Shown: in pieces, positions 1 through 8,767 of the stretch
Position numbering within the stretch: position 1 is the stretch's first letter
Layout: each line of letters opens with the position of its first letter
Assembly (NCBI RefSeq): GCF_024171885.1
Contig: NZ_JAMTCP010000007.1
Span: 156,928-220,927 of the forward strand
DNA length: 64,000 nt
From: Streptoalloteichus tenebrarius
GTDB lineage: Bacteria; Actinomycetota; Actinomycetes; Mycobacteriales; Pseudonocardiaceae
Direction of reading: 5' to 3'
Position numbers and translations under genes: made by a program
Notes under the pieces: generated by a model
What the model saw: only the letters and a program-made list of their open reading frames with translations
The model's database searches: none
Told to the model about the DNA's origin: nothing

Positions 1-894
1 GGGCGGCATGCCGGGAATGGCCGGCAACGCGCTGCCCCTGGGCAGATCGCGCGGGATCGAGGCCACGAGCCCGTGGCTGTAGGGGTGCACCGGGTCGAGG
101 AACAGGTCCCTGACGCGGCTGCGCTCCACGATCCGCCCGGCATACATCACCACCGCGTTGGTGGCCACCTGCGCGGCCACCCCGAGGTCGTGGGTGATCA
201 GGATCAGGCCCATGTCGCGTTCCCGCTGCTGCTCGGCGAGCAGGTCGAGGATCTGGGCCTGCACCGTGACGTCCAGCGCCGTGGTCGGCTCGTCCGCGAT
301 GACCACCTTGGGGTCCAGCGCCAACGCCATCGCGATCACGATGCGCTGCCGCATGCCCCCGGAGAACTGGTGCGGGTAGTCGTGCGCCCTGCTGGCGGCG
401 GCCGGGATGCGCACCCTGTCCATCATCTCGACCGCGCGCCGCCACGCCTCGCTCCGGCCCATCCCCCGGTGGATGCGGTACAGCTCGGCGATCTGCCGGG
501 CCACCGGCTGCACCGGGTTCAACGCGGACAGCGAGTCCTGGAACACCAACGCGATCTCGGAGCCGCGCGCGGCCCTCCGCTGCGCGGCCGGCAGGGTGAG
601 CAGGTCCCTGCCCTCCAGCAGCACCGAGCCGCCCACGATCTCGGCCGGTGGGCTGTCCAGGATGCCCATGATCGCCTGGGCGGTGACGCTCTTGCCGGAG
701 CCGGACTCGCCCAGCACGGCCAGGGTCTCCCCCGCCGCGACCGAGAAGCTGACGCCGTCCACCGCGTGCACCCTGCCGGCCCGCGTGTGGAAGTCCACCC
801 GCAGGTCGGTCACCTCCAGCAGCGCCGACGACGACGGAGGAGAAGCAGGAGAAGCGGTGTCCACTGTGGACTTGGCACGGTTCGCGAGGTTCAC
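1..894 (-). CDS. ABC transporter ATP-binding protein, Opp/Dpp family (partial at left edge)
   Basis: Energising subunit of a peptide- or oligosaccharide-type ABC importer, acting at the inner face of the membrane. 298 codons are visible and the C-terminus lies beyond base 1. Walker A GESGSGKS is at residues 62-69, then the signature FSGGMRQR and Walker B VVIADEP; near the edge, LDPVHPYSHGL is the typical OppD/DppD tail motif. The GTG at 894 is the likely start because an upstream GTG in the region is followed at once by a stop; it lies 4 bp after the permease stop, so the two are translationally coupled. The N-terminal ~22 residues are Ser/Ala/Pro-rich and probably unstructured. The order binding protein, permease, permease, ATPase is standard. 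Family sure; substrate unknown. Confidence 0.93.
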   Translation of the reverse strand, partial: MNLANRAKSTVDTASPASPPSSSALLEVTDLRVDFHTRAGRVHAVDGVSFSVAAGETLAVLGESGSGKSVTAQAIMGILDSPPAEIVGGSVLLEGRDLLTLPAAQRRAARGSEIALVFQDSLSALNPVQPVARQIAELYRIHRGMGRSEAWRRAVEMMDRVRIPAAASRAHDYPHQFSGGMRQRIVIAMALALDPKVVIADEPTTALDVTVQAQILDLLAEQQRERDMGLILITHDLGVAAQVATNAVVMYAGRIVERSRVRDLFLDPVHPYSHGLVASIPRDLPRGSALPAIPGMPP

Positions 895-898
895 CGGG

Positions 899-1774
899 TC
901 ACCGCTCCTTCGGGTCGAGCGCGTCGCGGAGGCTGTCGCCGAGCACGACGAAGGCCAGCACCGCCAACGACAGGAAGATCGACGGGAAGATCACCAGGTG
1001 CGGGTGGGCCTGCCACTGGGAGTGCGCCGCCGAGAGCTGGAGGCCCCAGGAGATCGCCGGCGGCTGGAGCCCGACGCCGAGGAAGGTCAGCGCCGCCTCC
1101 GCGGCGATCACCGCGCCGACCTCCAGCGTCTTCAGCACGATCAGCGGCGTCAGCGAGTTCGGCATGACGTGGCTGAGCAGCACCCGCGTGTGCCCCGACC
1201 CGAGCACGCGCGCGGCCTGCACGTACTCCAGGTTGCGCACCTTGAGCACCGAGCCGCGCATGTACCGCATCCCGCCCGGCCAGCCGAGCACGATCAGCAC
1301 CAGCGACACCGACAGCACGTCGCGCTGCGGGAACATGTTCAGGACCACGATCGCGGCCACGATGAACGGCAACCCGAACATGATGTCGGCCGTCCGGGAG
1401 ACCACCCCGTCGACCAGGCCGCCGAAGTAGCCGGCGAGCCCGCCGAACACCGCCGCCAGCACGAAGGTCGCCACCGTCACCAGCAGACCGATGCTGATCG
1501 ACGACCGGGTGCCGTAGATGATGTTCGCCAGGTAGTCGCAGCCCTGGAGGTCGTAGCCGAAGGGGTGGCCGGACGAGGGCCCCACCCCGCTGAAGGCCAA
1601 CGAGCACGCCCTCGGGTCCACGCTGGTGAACAGCCCGGGGAACGCCGCCATCGCCAGGTACAGCAGGGTGATCAGGGCCGAGACCACGAACAGGGGCTTG
1701 CGCAGCAGACCGCGCAGGCCGTCGCGCCGCCGCGCCGGGGCGGCCGCCGGGGTAGCCAGAACCGTCTCAGACAC
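899..1774 (-). CDS. ABC transporter permease, DppC/OppC family
   Basis: Inner-membrane channel subunit (291 aa) of the same importer. A hydrophobic segment at about residues 29-50 is followed by a periplasm-facing loop and a BPD_transp_1 domain with about five more membrane spans. The cytoplasmic coupling (EAA-type) loop is visible around EYVQAARVLGSG followed by HVMPN, the ATPase docking site. It ends DALDPKER, typical of DppC. The start overlaps the end of the upstream DppB-type gene by 8 bp and the ATPase follows 4 bp later, so the genes form one operon. Confidence 0.94.
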   Translation of the reverse strand: MSETVLATPAAAPARRRDGLRGLLRKPLFVVSALITLLYLAMAAFPGLFTSVDPRACSLAFSGVGPSSGHPFGYDLQGCDYLANIIYGTRSSISIGLLVTVATFVLAAVFGGLAGYFGGLVDGVVSRTADIMFGLPFIVAAIVVLNMFPQRDVLSVSLVLIVLGWPGGMRYMRGSVLKVRNLEYVQAARVLGSGHTRVLLSHVMPNSLTPLIVLKTLEVGAVIAAEAALTFLGVGLQPPAISWGLQLSAAHSQWQAHPHLVIFPSIFLSLAVLAFVVLGDSLRDALDPKER

Positions 1775-2693
1775 GCCGCACCCTCGGGTCGATCAGGCCG
1801 TAGCAGAGGTCGACGACCAGGTTCACCAGCAGGTACACCAGGATGATGAAGGTGGCGACGCCGACCACCACCGAACCCTCCTGGGTCTGGATCGCCTGCA
1901 CCATCAGACCGCCCACTCCGGGCAGGTTGAACACGGACTCCACGATCACCGCGCCGCCGAGCAGGGTGGCCAGGCTCAGACCGAGGTAGGTCACGACCGG
2001 GATCATCGAGTTGCGCATCGCGTGCCCCCACACCACGCGCGCCGGCGCGGCGCCCTTGGCCCGTGCGGTCCGGATGAAGTCCGACCGCAGCACCTCCACC
2101 AGGCTGGACCGGGTGAGGCGGGCCAGCGGGGCCGCCGTCTCCAGCGCGATCACCAGCGCCGGCAGCAGGAAGCTCATGGGCCAGCCGTCGGCGATGCCCG
2201 CGATCGGGAACAACTGGAGGTTGACCCCGAACACGAGCTGCGCGATGAAGGCGAACACGAACCCGGGCAGGGCGATGAACAACACCGTGAAGCCCAGCGC
2301 CAGGTGGTCACCGAGCCGGCCGCGGCGCAGCGCCCCGTAGACGCCGACGCCGATGCCGATCACGATCTTCATGACCCAGGCGGTCAACGCGAGGTTGAAC
2401 GTGACGGGCCATCGCTCCGCGATCAGCTCGCTGACCGGCCGGCCGTGGAAGTCGGTGCCCAGGTCGCCGTGCGCCAGGCCGGTCATGTAGTACCAGTACT
2501 GCGTCCACAGCGACTCGTCGAGGTGGTACTGCTGGCGCAGCGCGGCGACGGTCGAGGGACTCAGCGGCCGGTTCCCGGCCATCGCGGCGATCGGGTCGCC
2601 CGGCAGGGCGTGCACCAGCGCGAAGATCAGGAAGGTGACCCCGATCAGCACCGGCACCATCGCCGCGAGCCGGCGCAGGACGTAACCCAGCAT
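1767..2693 (-). CDS. ABC transporter permease, DppB/OppB family
   Basis: Partner permease (308 aa) that pairs with the DppC-type subunit. It opens with the family hallmark YVLRRLAAMVPVLIGVTFL, the first membrane span, followed by the extracytoplasmic loop and a six-span BPD_transp_1 core. The docking loop includes DFIRTARAKGA and HAMRNS, and the end reads LIDPRVRRV as in DppB. It starts 21 bp after the stop of the solute-binding protein gene. Length and layout are normal; no defects seen. Confidence 0.94.
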   Translation of the reverse strand: MLGYVLRRLAAMVPVLIGVTFLIFALVHALPGDPIAAMAGNRPLSPSTVAALRQQYHLDESLWTQYWYYMTGLAHGDLGTDFHGRPVSELIAERWPVTFNLALTAWVMKIVIGIGVGVYGALRRGRLGDHLALGFTVLFIALPGFVFAFIAQLVFGVNLQLFPIAGIADGWPMSFLLPALVIALETAAPLARLTRSSLVEVLRSDFIRTARAKGAAPARVVWGHAMRNSMIPVVTYLGLSLATLLGGAVIVESVFNLPGVGGLMVQAIQTQEGSVVVGVATFIILVYLLVNLVVDLCYGLIDPRVRRV

Positions 2694-2714
2694 GCGTCTG
2701 TCCCGCCGTCCCCG

Positions 2715-4307
2715 TCACTTGCCCTGACAGGTCAGGGCCGACCTGTAGTACTGCACGTCGCCGTAGACGTTGCCCACCTTCACGCACTCGCTGTGCGCCA
2801 CGAACGCCTTGGGGAAGAACAGCGGCACCGAGGGCATGTCGGCCAGCAGGGCGTCCTCCGCCTGGCCCCACAGCCTCGCGGCGGTGGCCTTGTCCTGCGC
2901 GGACAGCGCCTGGCGCATCAGCTCGTTGGCGGCGGGGTTGTCGTAGCGGGTGTACTCGTTGCCGTCGCCGCCCTGCCGGAACATCGACAGGAACTGGTCG
3001 GCGCTCGGGTAGGCCAGGCCCCACAGGTTGATCACGGGACCGGTCAGGGCGTTGCTCTGGTACGCCGACTGCAACTCCGGGCCACGCACCGGCTTGAGCT
3101 GGACCTCCACCCCGAGGTCCTGGCGCACCGAGTTCGCCACGGCCTGCGCCACCTGCTCCAGGTACTGGGTGGACGCGCCCACGGAGTACCAGAGCACGAC
3201 GGGCTTGCGGAACCCGCCGGCCTGCGCGGCCAGCTCCTTGGCCTTGGCGACGTCGCGGACGCAGGCGGCGCAGGACTTGTCGCGGTAGCCGTTGGCCACG
3301 TTGCTCAGCATGGAGTAGGCCGGGGCCGCGCCGCCCTGGAGGAGCGCGTTGGCCAGGCCCTCACGGTCGATCACCATCGACAGCGCCTGCCGCAGCCTCG
3401 GGTCCCGGAGCTCCTCGACGTACTGCGGGACGAGCATCTGCACGATGAGGGTCTGCTGCTCGACCTCGGTGGTGCGCTTGTCGCCCAGCGACTGCCTGGC
3501 GTCCTTGATGAGGTTGGTGGGCAGGTTGCGCAGCACGTCGAGCTGGCCGGCCTGCACGTCGCGGTAGGCGGTGTCCGGCGACTGGTACACCTTGAACACG
3601 ATCTGCTTGGCGTCGGGCTTCTGGCCGGGGTAGTCCTCCCAGCGCTCCACGACGACCTGCTGGTTGTGGTCCCACTTCACGAACTTGTACGGACCGTTGC
3701 CGACCGGGGCGTTGTCGTAGGCCTTCGGGTCGGCCAGTCCGCTCTTGGGCATCGGGCAGGTGCCCAGTGTGGACAGGACCATCGGGAAGTCCGCGTTGGG
3801 CGTCTTCAGGGTCACCTGGAGCGTGTGGTCGTCCACGACCTTCACGCCGCTAAGCTCCTTGACGGCCGGCGTCCCGGTCGTGTTCATCTCGTCGTAGCCG
3901 GCGACCGGGCTGAAGGTCGTGTTGCCGAGCCAGCCGTTGGGGCCGTAGGCGGTGGCGTTCCACGCGTCGGCGAAGGAGTGGGCGGTGACGTCCTCGCCGT
4001 TGTGGAACTTCCGCCCCTCCCTGATCTTGATCGTGTAGTGCTGGGCGTCCGGGCTGTCCACACTGGTCGCCGCGCGCATCTCCACCGCGCCGGTGGACGG
4101 GTTCAGGCCGGTCAGCGGTTCGCACAGCGCCATGGCGACCTGGCTGCCGGTGTTCTGCTGGGGCGCGAGGTGCGTGGGGTCGGCCCCGTTGTCCACCCGC
4201 AGCACACCCGAGCTGCCACCGGTCTGGGTGTTCATGGAGCACGCCGCGGTGCCGACCAGCAGACCGACGGCCGCGCCCACCGCCGCCATGCGCTTCCTGT
4301 ATGTCAT
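2715..4307 (-). CDS. ABC transporter solute-binding lipoprotein, SBP_bac_5 (DppA/OppA) family
   Basis: Substrate-capture lipoprotein (530 aa) of the importer. The frame is open further upstream, but the ATG at 4307 is chosen because it has a strong ribosome site (GGAGAA) and begins a lipoprotein signal: basic MTYRKR, a hydrophobic stretch, then TAAC with the lipidated Cys at residue 23. The mature part shows the family-5 pattern: an N-terminal APQQNT-type strand, FHNGEDVTAHSFADAW, and a C-terminal ADMPSVPLFFPKA segment. It is the first gene of the transporter operon. Family 5 proteins bind peptides, nickel chelates or oligosaccharides; the oxidoreductase encoded just upstream hints at a sugar or cyclitol ligand, which is only inference. 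Confidence 0.93.
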   Translation of the reverse strand: MTYRKRMAAVGAAVGLLVGTAACSMNTQTGGSSGVLRVDNGADPTHLAPQQNTGSQVAMALCEPLTGLNPSTGAVEMRAATSVDSPDAQHYTIKIREGRKFHNGEDVTAHSFADAWNATAYGPNGWLGNTTFSPVAGYDEMNTTGTPAVKELSGVKVVDDHTLQVTLKTPNADFPMVLSTLGTCPMPKSGLADPKAYDNAPVGNGPYKFVKWDHNQQVVVERWEDYPGQKPDAKQIVFKVYQSPDTAYRDVQAGQLDVLRNLPTNLIKDARQSLGDKRTTEVEQQTLIVQMLVPQYVEELRDPRLRQALSMVIDREGLANALLQGGAAPAYSMLSNVANGYRDKSCAACVRDVAKAKELAAQAGGFRKPVVLWYSVGASTQYLEQVAQAVANSVRQDLGVEVQLKPVRGPELQSAYQSNALTGPVINLWGLAYPSADQFLSMFRQGGDGNEYTRYDNPAANELMRQALSAQDKATAARLWGQAEDALLADMPSVPLFFPKAFVAHSECVKVGNVYGDVQYYRSALTCQGK

Positions 4308-4527
4308 CTCGTTCTCCTCGTGCGAACGAATCCCCTGCCGCGGTCCGCTTCCCACGCCCCAGCCGCCGGGTGGGGCGTGCGCCGCGAGCGGGATCCGGGC
4401 CAGCACAGCCAACTTCCGCTCAGTCGTGCCCAGGTATGGCACAGGAGCCGGGCTTCCCGCGGTGCGCGGGCCGGCCCGGCGTCCGGTGCGTCGATGCGGT
4501 GTCCGAAGTGGACACCCGGTGGACGGT

Positions 4528-5709
4528 TCAGCCCCTGCGCTGACCACCGTCGAAGTAGGACACCAGGTCCGCGTCCAGCACGGGGACGTCGACCGGGGCG
4601 CCGCCCGACCGCAGCGACTCGGTGGCCGCGCAGCCGGTGGCCACGGCCTCCCTGGCCGCGACCGGGGAGGTCAGGGTGCGGCCGCCGTCCCTGACGAACC
4701 GCAGGAACTCGGCCACGATGCGGGGGTCGGCCCCGCCGTGGCCGCCCTGGGCCTCGCCCACCGCCACGGTCCGGTCGGCCTGCGCCGCGTAGCCGCGGTG
4801 CCGGCGGTTCCACACCTCGACCCGCGCGCCGGTGCCGTCGCCGAAGTTCTCCAGCCGGCCCTCCGTCCCGATGACGGTGTAGTTCCGCCAGTAGTCGGGC
4901 GTGTAGTGGCACTGCTGGTAGGTGGCGAAGACGCCGTTGTCCAGCGCCATGGTGACCATGCTCAGGTCCTCGACGTCGATCACCGGGTTCAGTCCGGTCT
5001 GCGCCGTCGGCGGCCAGTTGCGCTCGTAGCGGTCCCAGTCGTGGCCGTCGAGGTAGCCCGACCCGTCGTGCCGGTCGGAGATCCCACCATAGACGGTGAG
5101 CCCGCCCATGGCGTTGACCCGCCGCGTGTACCCGCCGGCCAGCCAGTGGATCACGTCGATGTCGTGCGCGCCCTTCTGGAGCAGCAGGCCGGTGCTCCTG
5201 CTGCGCTCGGCGTGCCAGTCCTTGAAGTAGAAGTCGCCGCCGTGGCCGACGAAGTGCCGACACCACACGGCCTTGACCTCACCGATCTCCCCGGCCACGA
5301 CCAGCTCGCGCATGGTCTGGATGACGGGCATGTGCCGCATGTTGTGCCCGACGTAGAGCTTGGCCCCGCTAGCGTGGGCCTCGGCGAGGATGCGGTCACC
5401 GCCCTCGGTCGTGATCGCCAGCGGCTTCTCCAGGTACACCGCGACACCCGCGCGGAGCGCGGCGAGCGCGTGCTCCTCGTGGAGGTGGTCGGGGCTGAGC
5501 ACGAACACGGCGTCGAGGTCGGCCGCCAGGAGCTCGTCGAGGGTGGTGGCGAGGACGGTGTCGGCGCCGTACCGCTCCGCGGCGGCGGCCAGCCGCTCCC
5601 GCCTCGGGTCGCACACCGCGACGACCGCCGAGCCCGCGCCCGGCTGGTGGGCGTGGTCGACGAGCGACGCCCGCAGTCCGTAGCCGATGATCCCGATCCG
5701 CAGGTCCAC
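4528..5709 (-). CDS. Gfo/Idh/MocA family NAD(P)-dependent oxidoreductase
   Basis: Predicted cytoplasmic sugar or cyclitol dehydrogenase (393 aa). The N-terminal Rossmann fold shows GIIGYG (residues 6-11) and the family signature EKPLA at 94-98. The C-terminal alpha/beta domain carries the KGAHDIDVIHWLAGG helix, where the catalytic His-Asp region of this family lies. Start GTG 5709 is preceded by GGGGAGGCGGCGGCAAG, a good ribosome site; an ATG 13 codons upstream is in frame but less well placed. It is transcribed in the same direction as the ABC importer, separated by about 220 bp, so it may have been read through or have its own promoter. Substrate not deducible. Confidence 0.9.
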   Translation of the reverse strand: MDLRIGIIGYGLRASLVDHAHQPGAGSAVVAVCDPRRERLAAAAERYGADTVLATTLDELLAADLDAVFVLSPDHLHEEHALAALRAGVAVYLEKPLAITTEGGDRILAEAHASGAKLYVGHNMRHMPVIQTMRELVVAGEIGEVKAVWCRHFVGHGGDFYFKDWHAERSRSTGLLLQKGAHDIDVIHWLAGGYTRRVNAMGGLTVYGGISDRHDGSGYLDGHDWDRYERNWPPTAQTGLNPVIDVEDLSMVTMALDNGVFATYQQCHYTPDYWRNYTVIGTEGRLENFGDGTGARVEVWNRRHRGYAAQADRTVAVGEAQGGHGGADPRIVAEFLRFVRDGGRTLTSPVAAREAVATGCAATESLRSGGAPVDVPVLDADLVSYFDGGQRRG

Positions 5710-6250
5710 CTTGCCGCCGCCTCCCCAATATGAGCGCTGATGCTTCAAACCGCCGCGTTGTGCGCAGATTCAAGCATCTGCCGTCGCCCAGGGGAAGAGT
5801 TGATCCTGAGCCGAGATCCGGGACGGGCAGCGTGGCTACCAGCGGCGAACGCCGCCCTCCCGCTCGCCTCCCGGCCGGCTCCACCGCCTGTCACCTGCGC
5901 GGACTCTGCTCGTTCGCGCAGTCGTCGACCGTGCCGGCACACGGGAGGGAGGCGCTTCGGAATGGATTCCGGGACGTGCGAACTGGTTCGCGGAAGGTCA
6001 CGACCAGGCTCAGGTTCGGTCACGGAGGCGTCCCACGCGTGCACGCGCGGCGTTCACAACGCGCGACGCGACCAGAAGCGACGAAGCCCGGAGACGGGGC
6101 GAGCACGGCTCGCCGAGCGCGTCTCCGGGCGGGCGTCAGGGACTTCCGCTCGTTGTCGAGGAGTTACTGGACGTGCACGACAAGTAGGCAACGCACGGGA
6201 AGAGGCATCTCCGGTAGCCCCGGTGTCATCGCATCTTTGGTGCCCTGTCG
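5710..6250. other. Intergenic region, no supported gene
   Basis: About 540 bases with no convincing coding sequence on either strand; frames here lack the G/C third-position bias of neighbours. It holds the promoter region of the oxidoreductase, with an inverted repeat GATGCTT ... AAGCATC (about 5749-5788) that could be an operator, and the terminator-like hairpin described separately at 6086-6130. Confidence 0.6.
6086..6130 (-). terminator. Strong hairpin downstream of methyltransferase
   Basis: An 11-bp perfect stem (GCCCGGAGACG with CGTCTCCGGGC) encloses a second stem (GGCGAGC/GCTCGCC). It lies about 170 bp downstream of the methyltransferase stop on the minus strand. No T-run follows, as is common in actinomycete terminators. 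Confidence 0.6.
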
Positions 6251-6304
6251 GACGACCGTTCGTTCAGAGACGAGCGTTCGTTCAGAGACGAGCGTTCGCT
6301 CAGA
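6251..6304. repeat. 18-bp tandem repeat, three copies
   Basis: Three head-to-tail copies of GACGAGCGTTCGTTCAGA with one or two changes each. The last copy contains the stop codon of the methyltransferase gene. The core ACCGTTCGTTCAGA of the first copy recurs in inverted orientation in front of the MarR-like gene at 7607-7620, suggesting both are contacts for the same regulator. Confidence 0.85.
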
Positions 6305-7103
6305 ACTCGAAGCGGAACACCCGCATCCAGTCACGCATCCCCGGGAGACGACCCAACAACCCGTGCGCGATGCGATAGGACCGCACCGGGATCCTCGGGA
6401 ACTGCCGTAGGACGGACACCGCCTCGCGGTACCGCAGCCGCGGGTTCCAGCGCTCGACCTCGCGGCCGTCCCCGATCGCCGACTGGAACGACGGGTAGCC
6501 CCTCGGCGCCACCTTCGTCATCCTGACCCACGCCGGGGACGCCGCGTCGAACACCACCTCGCCGGACGGGAAGCGGTCGGTGATCCGCCGGAGCAGCCGG
6601 CGGACCTCCTCCTCGGGCAGGTACATGAGCAGGCCCTCGGCGATGACCAGGACGGGCCGGTCCGTGGGCACCTGGTCCCACCACTCCGACTCCGTGACCG
6701 ACGCGGCGATGGTGCGGTACCGCTCGGACTCCGGGAAGAGCCGCCGGTGCAGCTCGATCACGTCCGCGTGGTCCACGTCGAACCACCGCACCTGCTCGGG
6801 GACGTCGAGCCGGAGGGCCCGGCTGTCCAGCCCGCAGCCGAGTTGGAGCACGGTCGCGTCCGGGTGGCGGCGGAGGAAGTCGCGGGACCACTCGTCGAGC
6901 TGCCGGGCGCGCAACGCCACCACATACCGGCTGCCCGCCGCGAACCTCAGCTTCCGGAAGTCGTAGTCGATCCGGGACAGCAGCTCGTCGGCCCACCTGT
7001 CCCCCAGGACCGAGTCCTTCGTGCGACTCTCGGTCGCCCGCAGGTACAGGGTCACGAGCATCGTGGACTGCACGCCGGTGAAGTCGACCTTCTCCGTCAT
7101 CAC
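6300..7103 (-). CDS. Class I SAM-dependent methyltransferase, LCM-type
   Basis: Predicted S-adenosylmethionine methyltransferase of the leucine carboxyl methyltransferase-like family (267 aa), the family that includes many actinobacterial O-methyltransferases. Motif I is LQLGCGLDSR (residues 87-96), followed by WFDVDHADVIELH (acidic residue for the SAM ribose) and VIAEGLLMYL, the family hallmark. Translation is coupled to the MarR-like gene by an ATGA overlap at 7100-7103. The gene ends inside an 18-bp tandem repeat. Acceptor substrate unknown; the regulator pairing suggests an inducible detoxification or tailoring role. Confidence 0.88.
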   Translation of the reverse strand: MMTEKVDFTGVQSTMLVTLYLRATESRTKDSVLGDRWADELLSRIDYDFRKLRFAAGSRYVVALRARQLDEWSRDFLRRHPDATVLQLGCGLDSRALRLDVPEQVRWFDVDHADVIELHRRLFPESERYRTIAASVTESEWWDQVPTDRPVLVIAEGLLMYLPEEEVRRLLRRITDRFPSGEVVFDAASPAWVRMTKVAPRGYPSFQSAIGDGREVERWNPRLRYREAVSVLRQFPRIPVRSYRIAHGLLGRLPGMRDWMRVFRFEF

Positions 7104-7573
7104 TGGCTCCCCTTGGTGGTCCGGAACTCCGCCCAGCGGCGCACGAACTCGCTGCCGGCCTCCCGCTGGGTGAACTCACAGAAGTCGCGGAACTCGGCCA
7201 GCCGCTCACGCGGCCCCGCCCGGTCCTCGTCGACGACCGACAGCCCGAACGCGGCCACCTCGGCGCCGGCGCCCACCCGCGTGAAGTGGAGCCGGACGAG
7301 CCGGGACAGGCCGCCGGGCACGATCCGGTAGTGGTGCTCGCGGCCGGCGACCGGGACCCGCTCGACCAGGCCGCCCTCGCTCATCGGCCGGATGGTGGTG
7401 CTGACCGACGCCTTGCTCACCGAGAGCGTCCTCGCCAACGCGGTCAGGGACTGGTCGGGCGGGTCGCAGATCATCAGCCAGCCGTAGATCCGCCCCATCG
7501 TCCTGGGGGCGCCCAGCGACTCGAAGAACAACCCGACGCGGTCGACGAACTCGGCCTCGCCGTCGCTCATCAT
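7100..7573 (-). CDS. MarR/GbsR-like winged-helix transcriptional regulator
   Basis: DNA-binding regulator of 157 aa with a winged helix at about residues 40-95 (LTALARTLSVSKASVSTTIR is the HTH, followed by the wing). Length and the MGRIYGWLM opening helix resemble GbsR/MarR-family proteins. Two adjacent ATGs at 7573 and 7570 could start it. It is the first gene of a two-gene operon with the methyltransferase and probably autoregulates through the inverted repeat at 7593-7620. Ligand unknown. Confidence 0.88.
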   Translation of the reverse strand: MMSDGEAEFVDRVGLFFESLGAPRTMGRIYGWLMICDPPDQSLTALARTLSVSKASVSTTIRPMSEGGLVERVPVAGREHHYRIVPGGLSRLVRLHFTRVGAGAEVAAFGLSVVDEDRAGPRERLAEFRDFCEFTQREAGSEFVRRWAEFRTTKGSQ

Positions 7574-7592
7574 GATCGACTCCCGGAGGACG

Positions 7593-7620
7593 ACCGTTCA
7601 GTGGGTTCTGAACGAACGGT
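7593..7620. promoter_or_regulatory. Operator-like inverted repeat upstream of the MarR-like gene
   Basis: ACCGTTC (7593-7599) faces GAACGGT (7614-7620), with inner GTTCA/TGAAC matches. The right part, TCTGAACGAACGGT, is the exact reverse complement of 14 bases in the 3' repeat at 6255-6268. It lies about 20-45 bp upstream of the start codon, a usual place for autoregulation. Confidence 0.65.
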
Positions 7621-7845
7621 ACGCCCCTGTCGACACCGGTCACACCGCCGAGAGGTCTCAGTCGAGGCCACCTGTTCGGCGGCGACCCATTCGGCGCACA
7701 CCCCCCTTGAGCAGCGCAAACGGGAGGAACCCGCCGTGCGGCGCTGGTTCGCGCGCACGGCGGGTCCTTTCCCCCCGCAACTCCGGGCGGTCACCAGTAC
7801 GTCACTGGCGCACCCGGAGCAGGCCTTGTGTGGTTGTTCGGGGCC

Positions 7846-8679
7846 TCACGACCACGCGCCGGTGGCGGCGACCCGGGCGACGTAGGCCTCGAAGGTCGCC
7901 GGCTCCCGCCCGAGAACGCTCCGCACGCCGTCGACGGGCTCGGAGGTGACGCCGGTCTGGTGCAGGGCGAACATCGCGCACAGCGCGGTGGCCCCCGCCT
8001 CCGGCACGCCTGCGGCCAGCAGCTCCGCGCGGTACTCCGGCAACGTCAGCGACTCGAACCGGATCACCCGCCCGGTCGCCGCGGCGACCTGGTCGACGAC
8101 CTCGCCGAAGGTCAGGCCCCTCGGTCCGGACAGCTCGTAGGTCCGCCCGGCGTGCCCGTCGGCGGTCAGCAGGGTCGCCGCGACCTCGGCCACGTCCTCG
8201 ACGTCCACGAACGGCTCGGGGACCTCACCGATCGGCAGGGCGAGCCGGCCCTCCCGCAACGGCGCGTGCCACAGGTCCTCGTCGAAGTTCTGGTCGAAGT
8301 TGTTGGGCCGGATGATCGTCCACTCCACGCCCGAGGCGCGGACCGCCCGCTCGGCCTCGATCATGCCCTCGCCGAACCCCGGCCCGATGTGGTCGATCCC
8401 GCGCCCGGACAGGACGACGAACCTGCCGACGCCCGCCGTCACGGCCTCGTCCACGAAGTCGCGCACGGGAGCGGGGTCGTCCGGTGCGACCAGGTAGACG
8501 GCGGAGACGCCGTTCAGGGCGGCCGACCAGGAGGCCCGGTCGGCCCAGTCGAAGCGCACCTCCCCGGAGCGGGAGGCCGCCCGCACCGTCTCGCCCGCCG
8601 CGCGCAGTCGCCGCACCACGCGGCGCCCGGTCTTGCCCGTCGCGCCCAGGACGAGGAATTCGTGTCCACGTGTCGTCAC
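7846..8679 (-). CDS. NmrA-like / NAD(P)H-binding SDR family protein
   Basis: Atypical short-chain dehydrogenase-type protein (277 aa) with the Rossmann signature VLGATGKTGRR near residues 10-20 and the later segments VDVEDVAEVAATLL and YELSGPRGLTF, typical of NmrA/azoreductase-like proteins such as QorB. Members act as NAD(P)H quinone reductases or redox-sensing proteins. Two starts are possible: GTG 8679, which gives a normal short lead into the Rossmann strand, or ATG 8715, which adds 12 residues. It is divergent from an AraC regulator, so that protein probably controls it. Confidence 0.87.
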   Translation of the reverse strand: MTTRGHEFLVLGATGKTGRRVVRRLRAAGETVRAASRSGEVRFDWADRASWSAALNGVSAVYLVAPDDPAPVRDFVDEAVTAGVGRFVVLSGRGIDHIGPGFGEGMIEAERAVRASGVEWTIIRPNNFDQNFDEDLWHAPLREGRLALPIGEVPEPFVDVEDVAEVAATLLTADGHAGRTYELSGPRGLTFGEVVDQVAAATGRVIRFESLTLPEYRAELLAAGVPEAGATALCAMFALHQTGVTSEPVDGVRSVLGREPATFEAYVARVAATGAWS

Positions 8680-8767
8680 GACCCGAGTCAACCCACCACG
8701 GGACCATTCCTCCATGTGCCAGCGTCCGGCGTCCATCACCGATCGTCCGGGGACATAGGCTGGTGGC

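Noticed and set aside
73..4694. Several very long plus-strand open frames across the ABC operon
   Set aside because: They are antisense shadows of GC-rich genes; their translations are Arg/Gly/His/Pro-rich and lack any motif, while the minus strand gives intact transporter proteins.
5795..5840. Stretch resembling the 5' end of 16S rRNA (AGAGTTGATCCTGAGC)
   Set aside because: Only a short, gapped match; no rRNA continues after it.
5736..6410. Overlapping plus-strand frames upstream of the methyltransferase
   Set aside because: Low codon bias, Arg/Ser-rich translation, and they run through repeats and hairpins.
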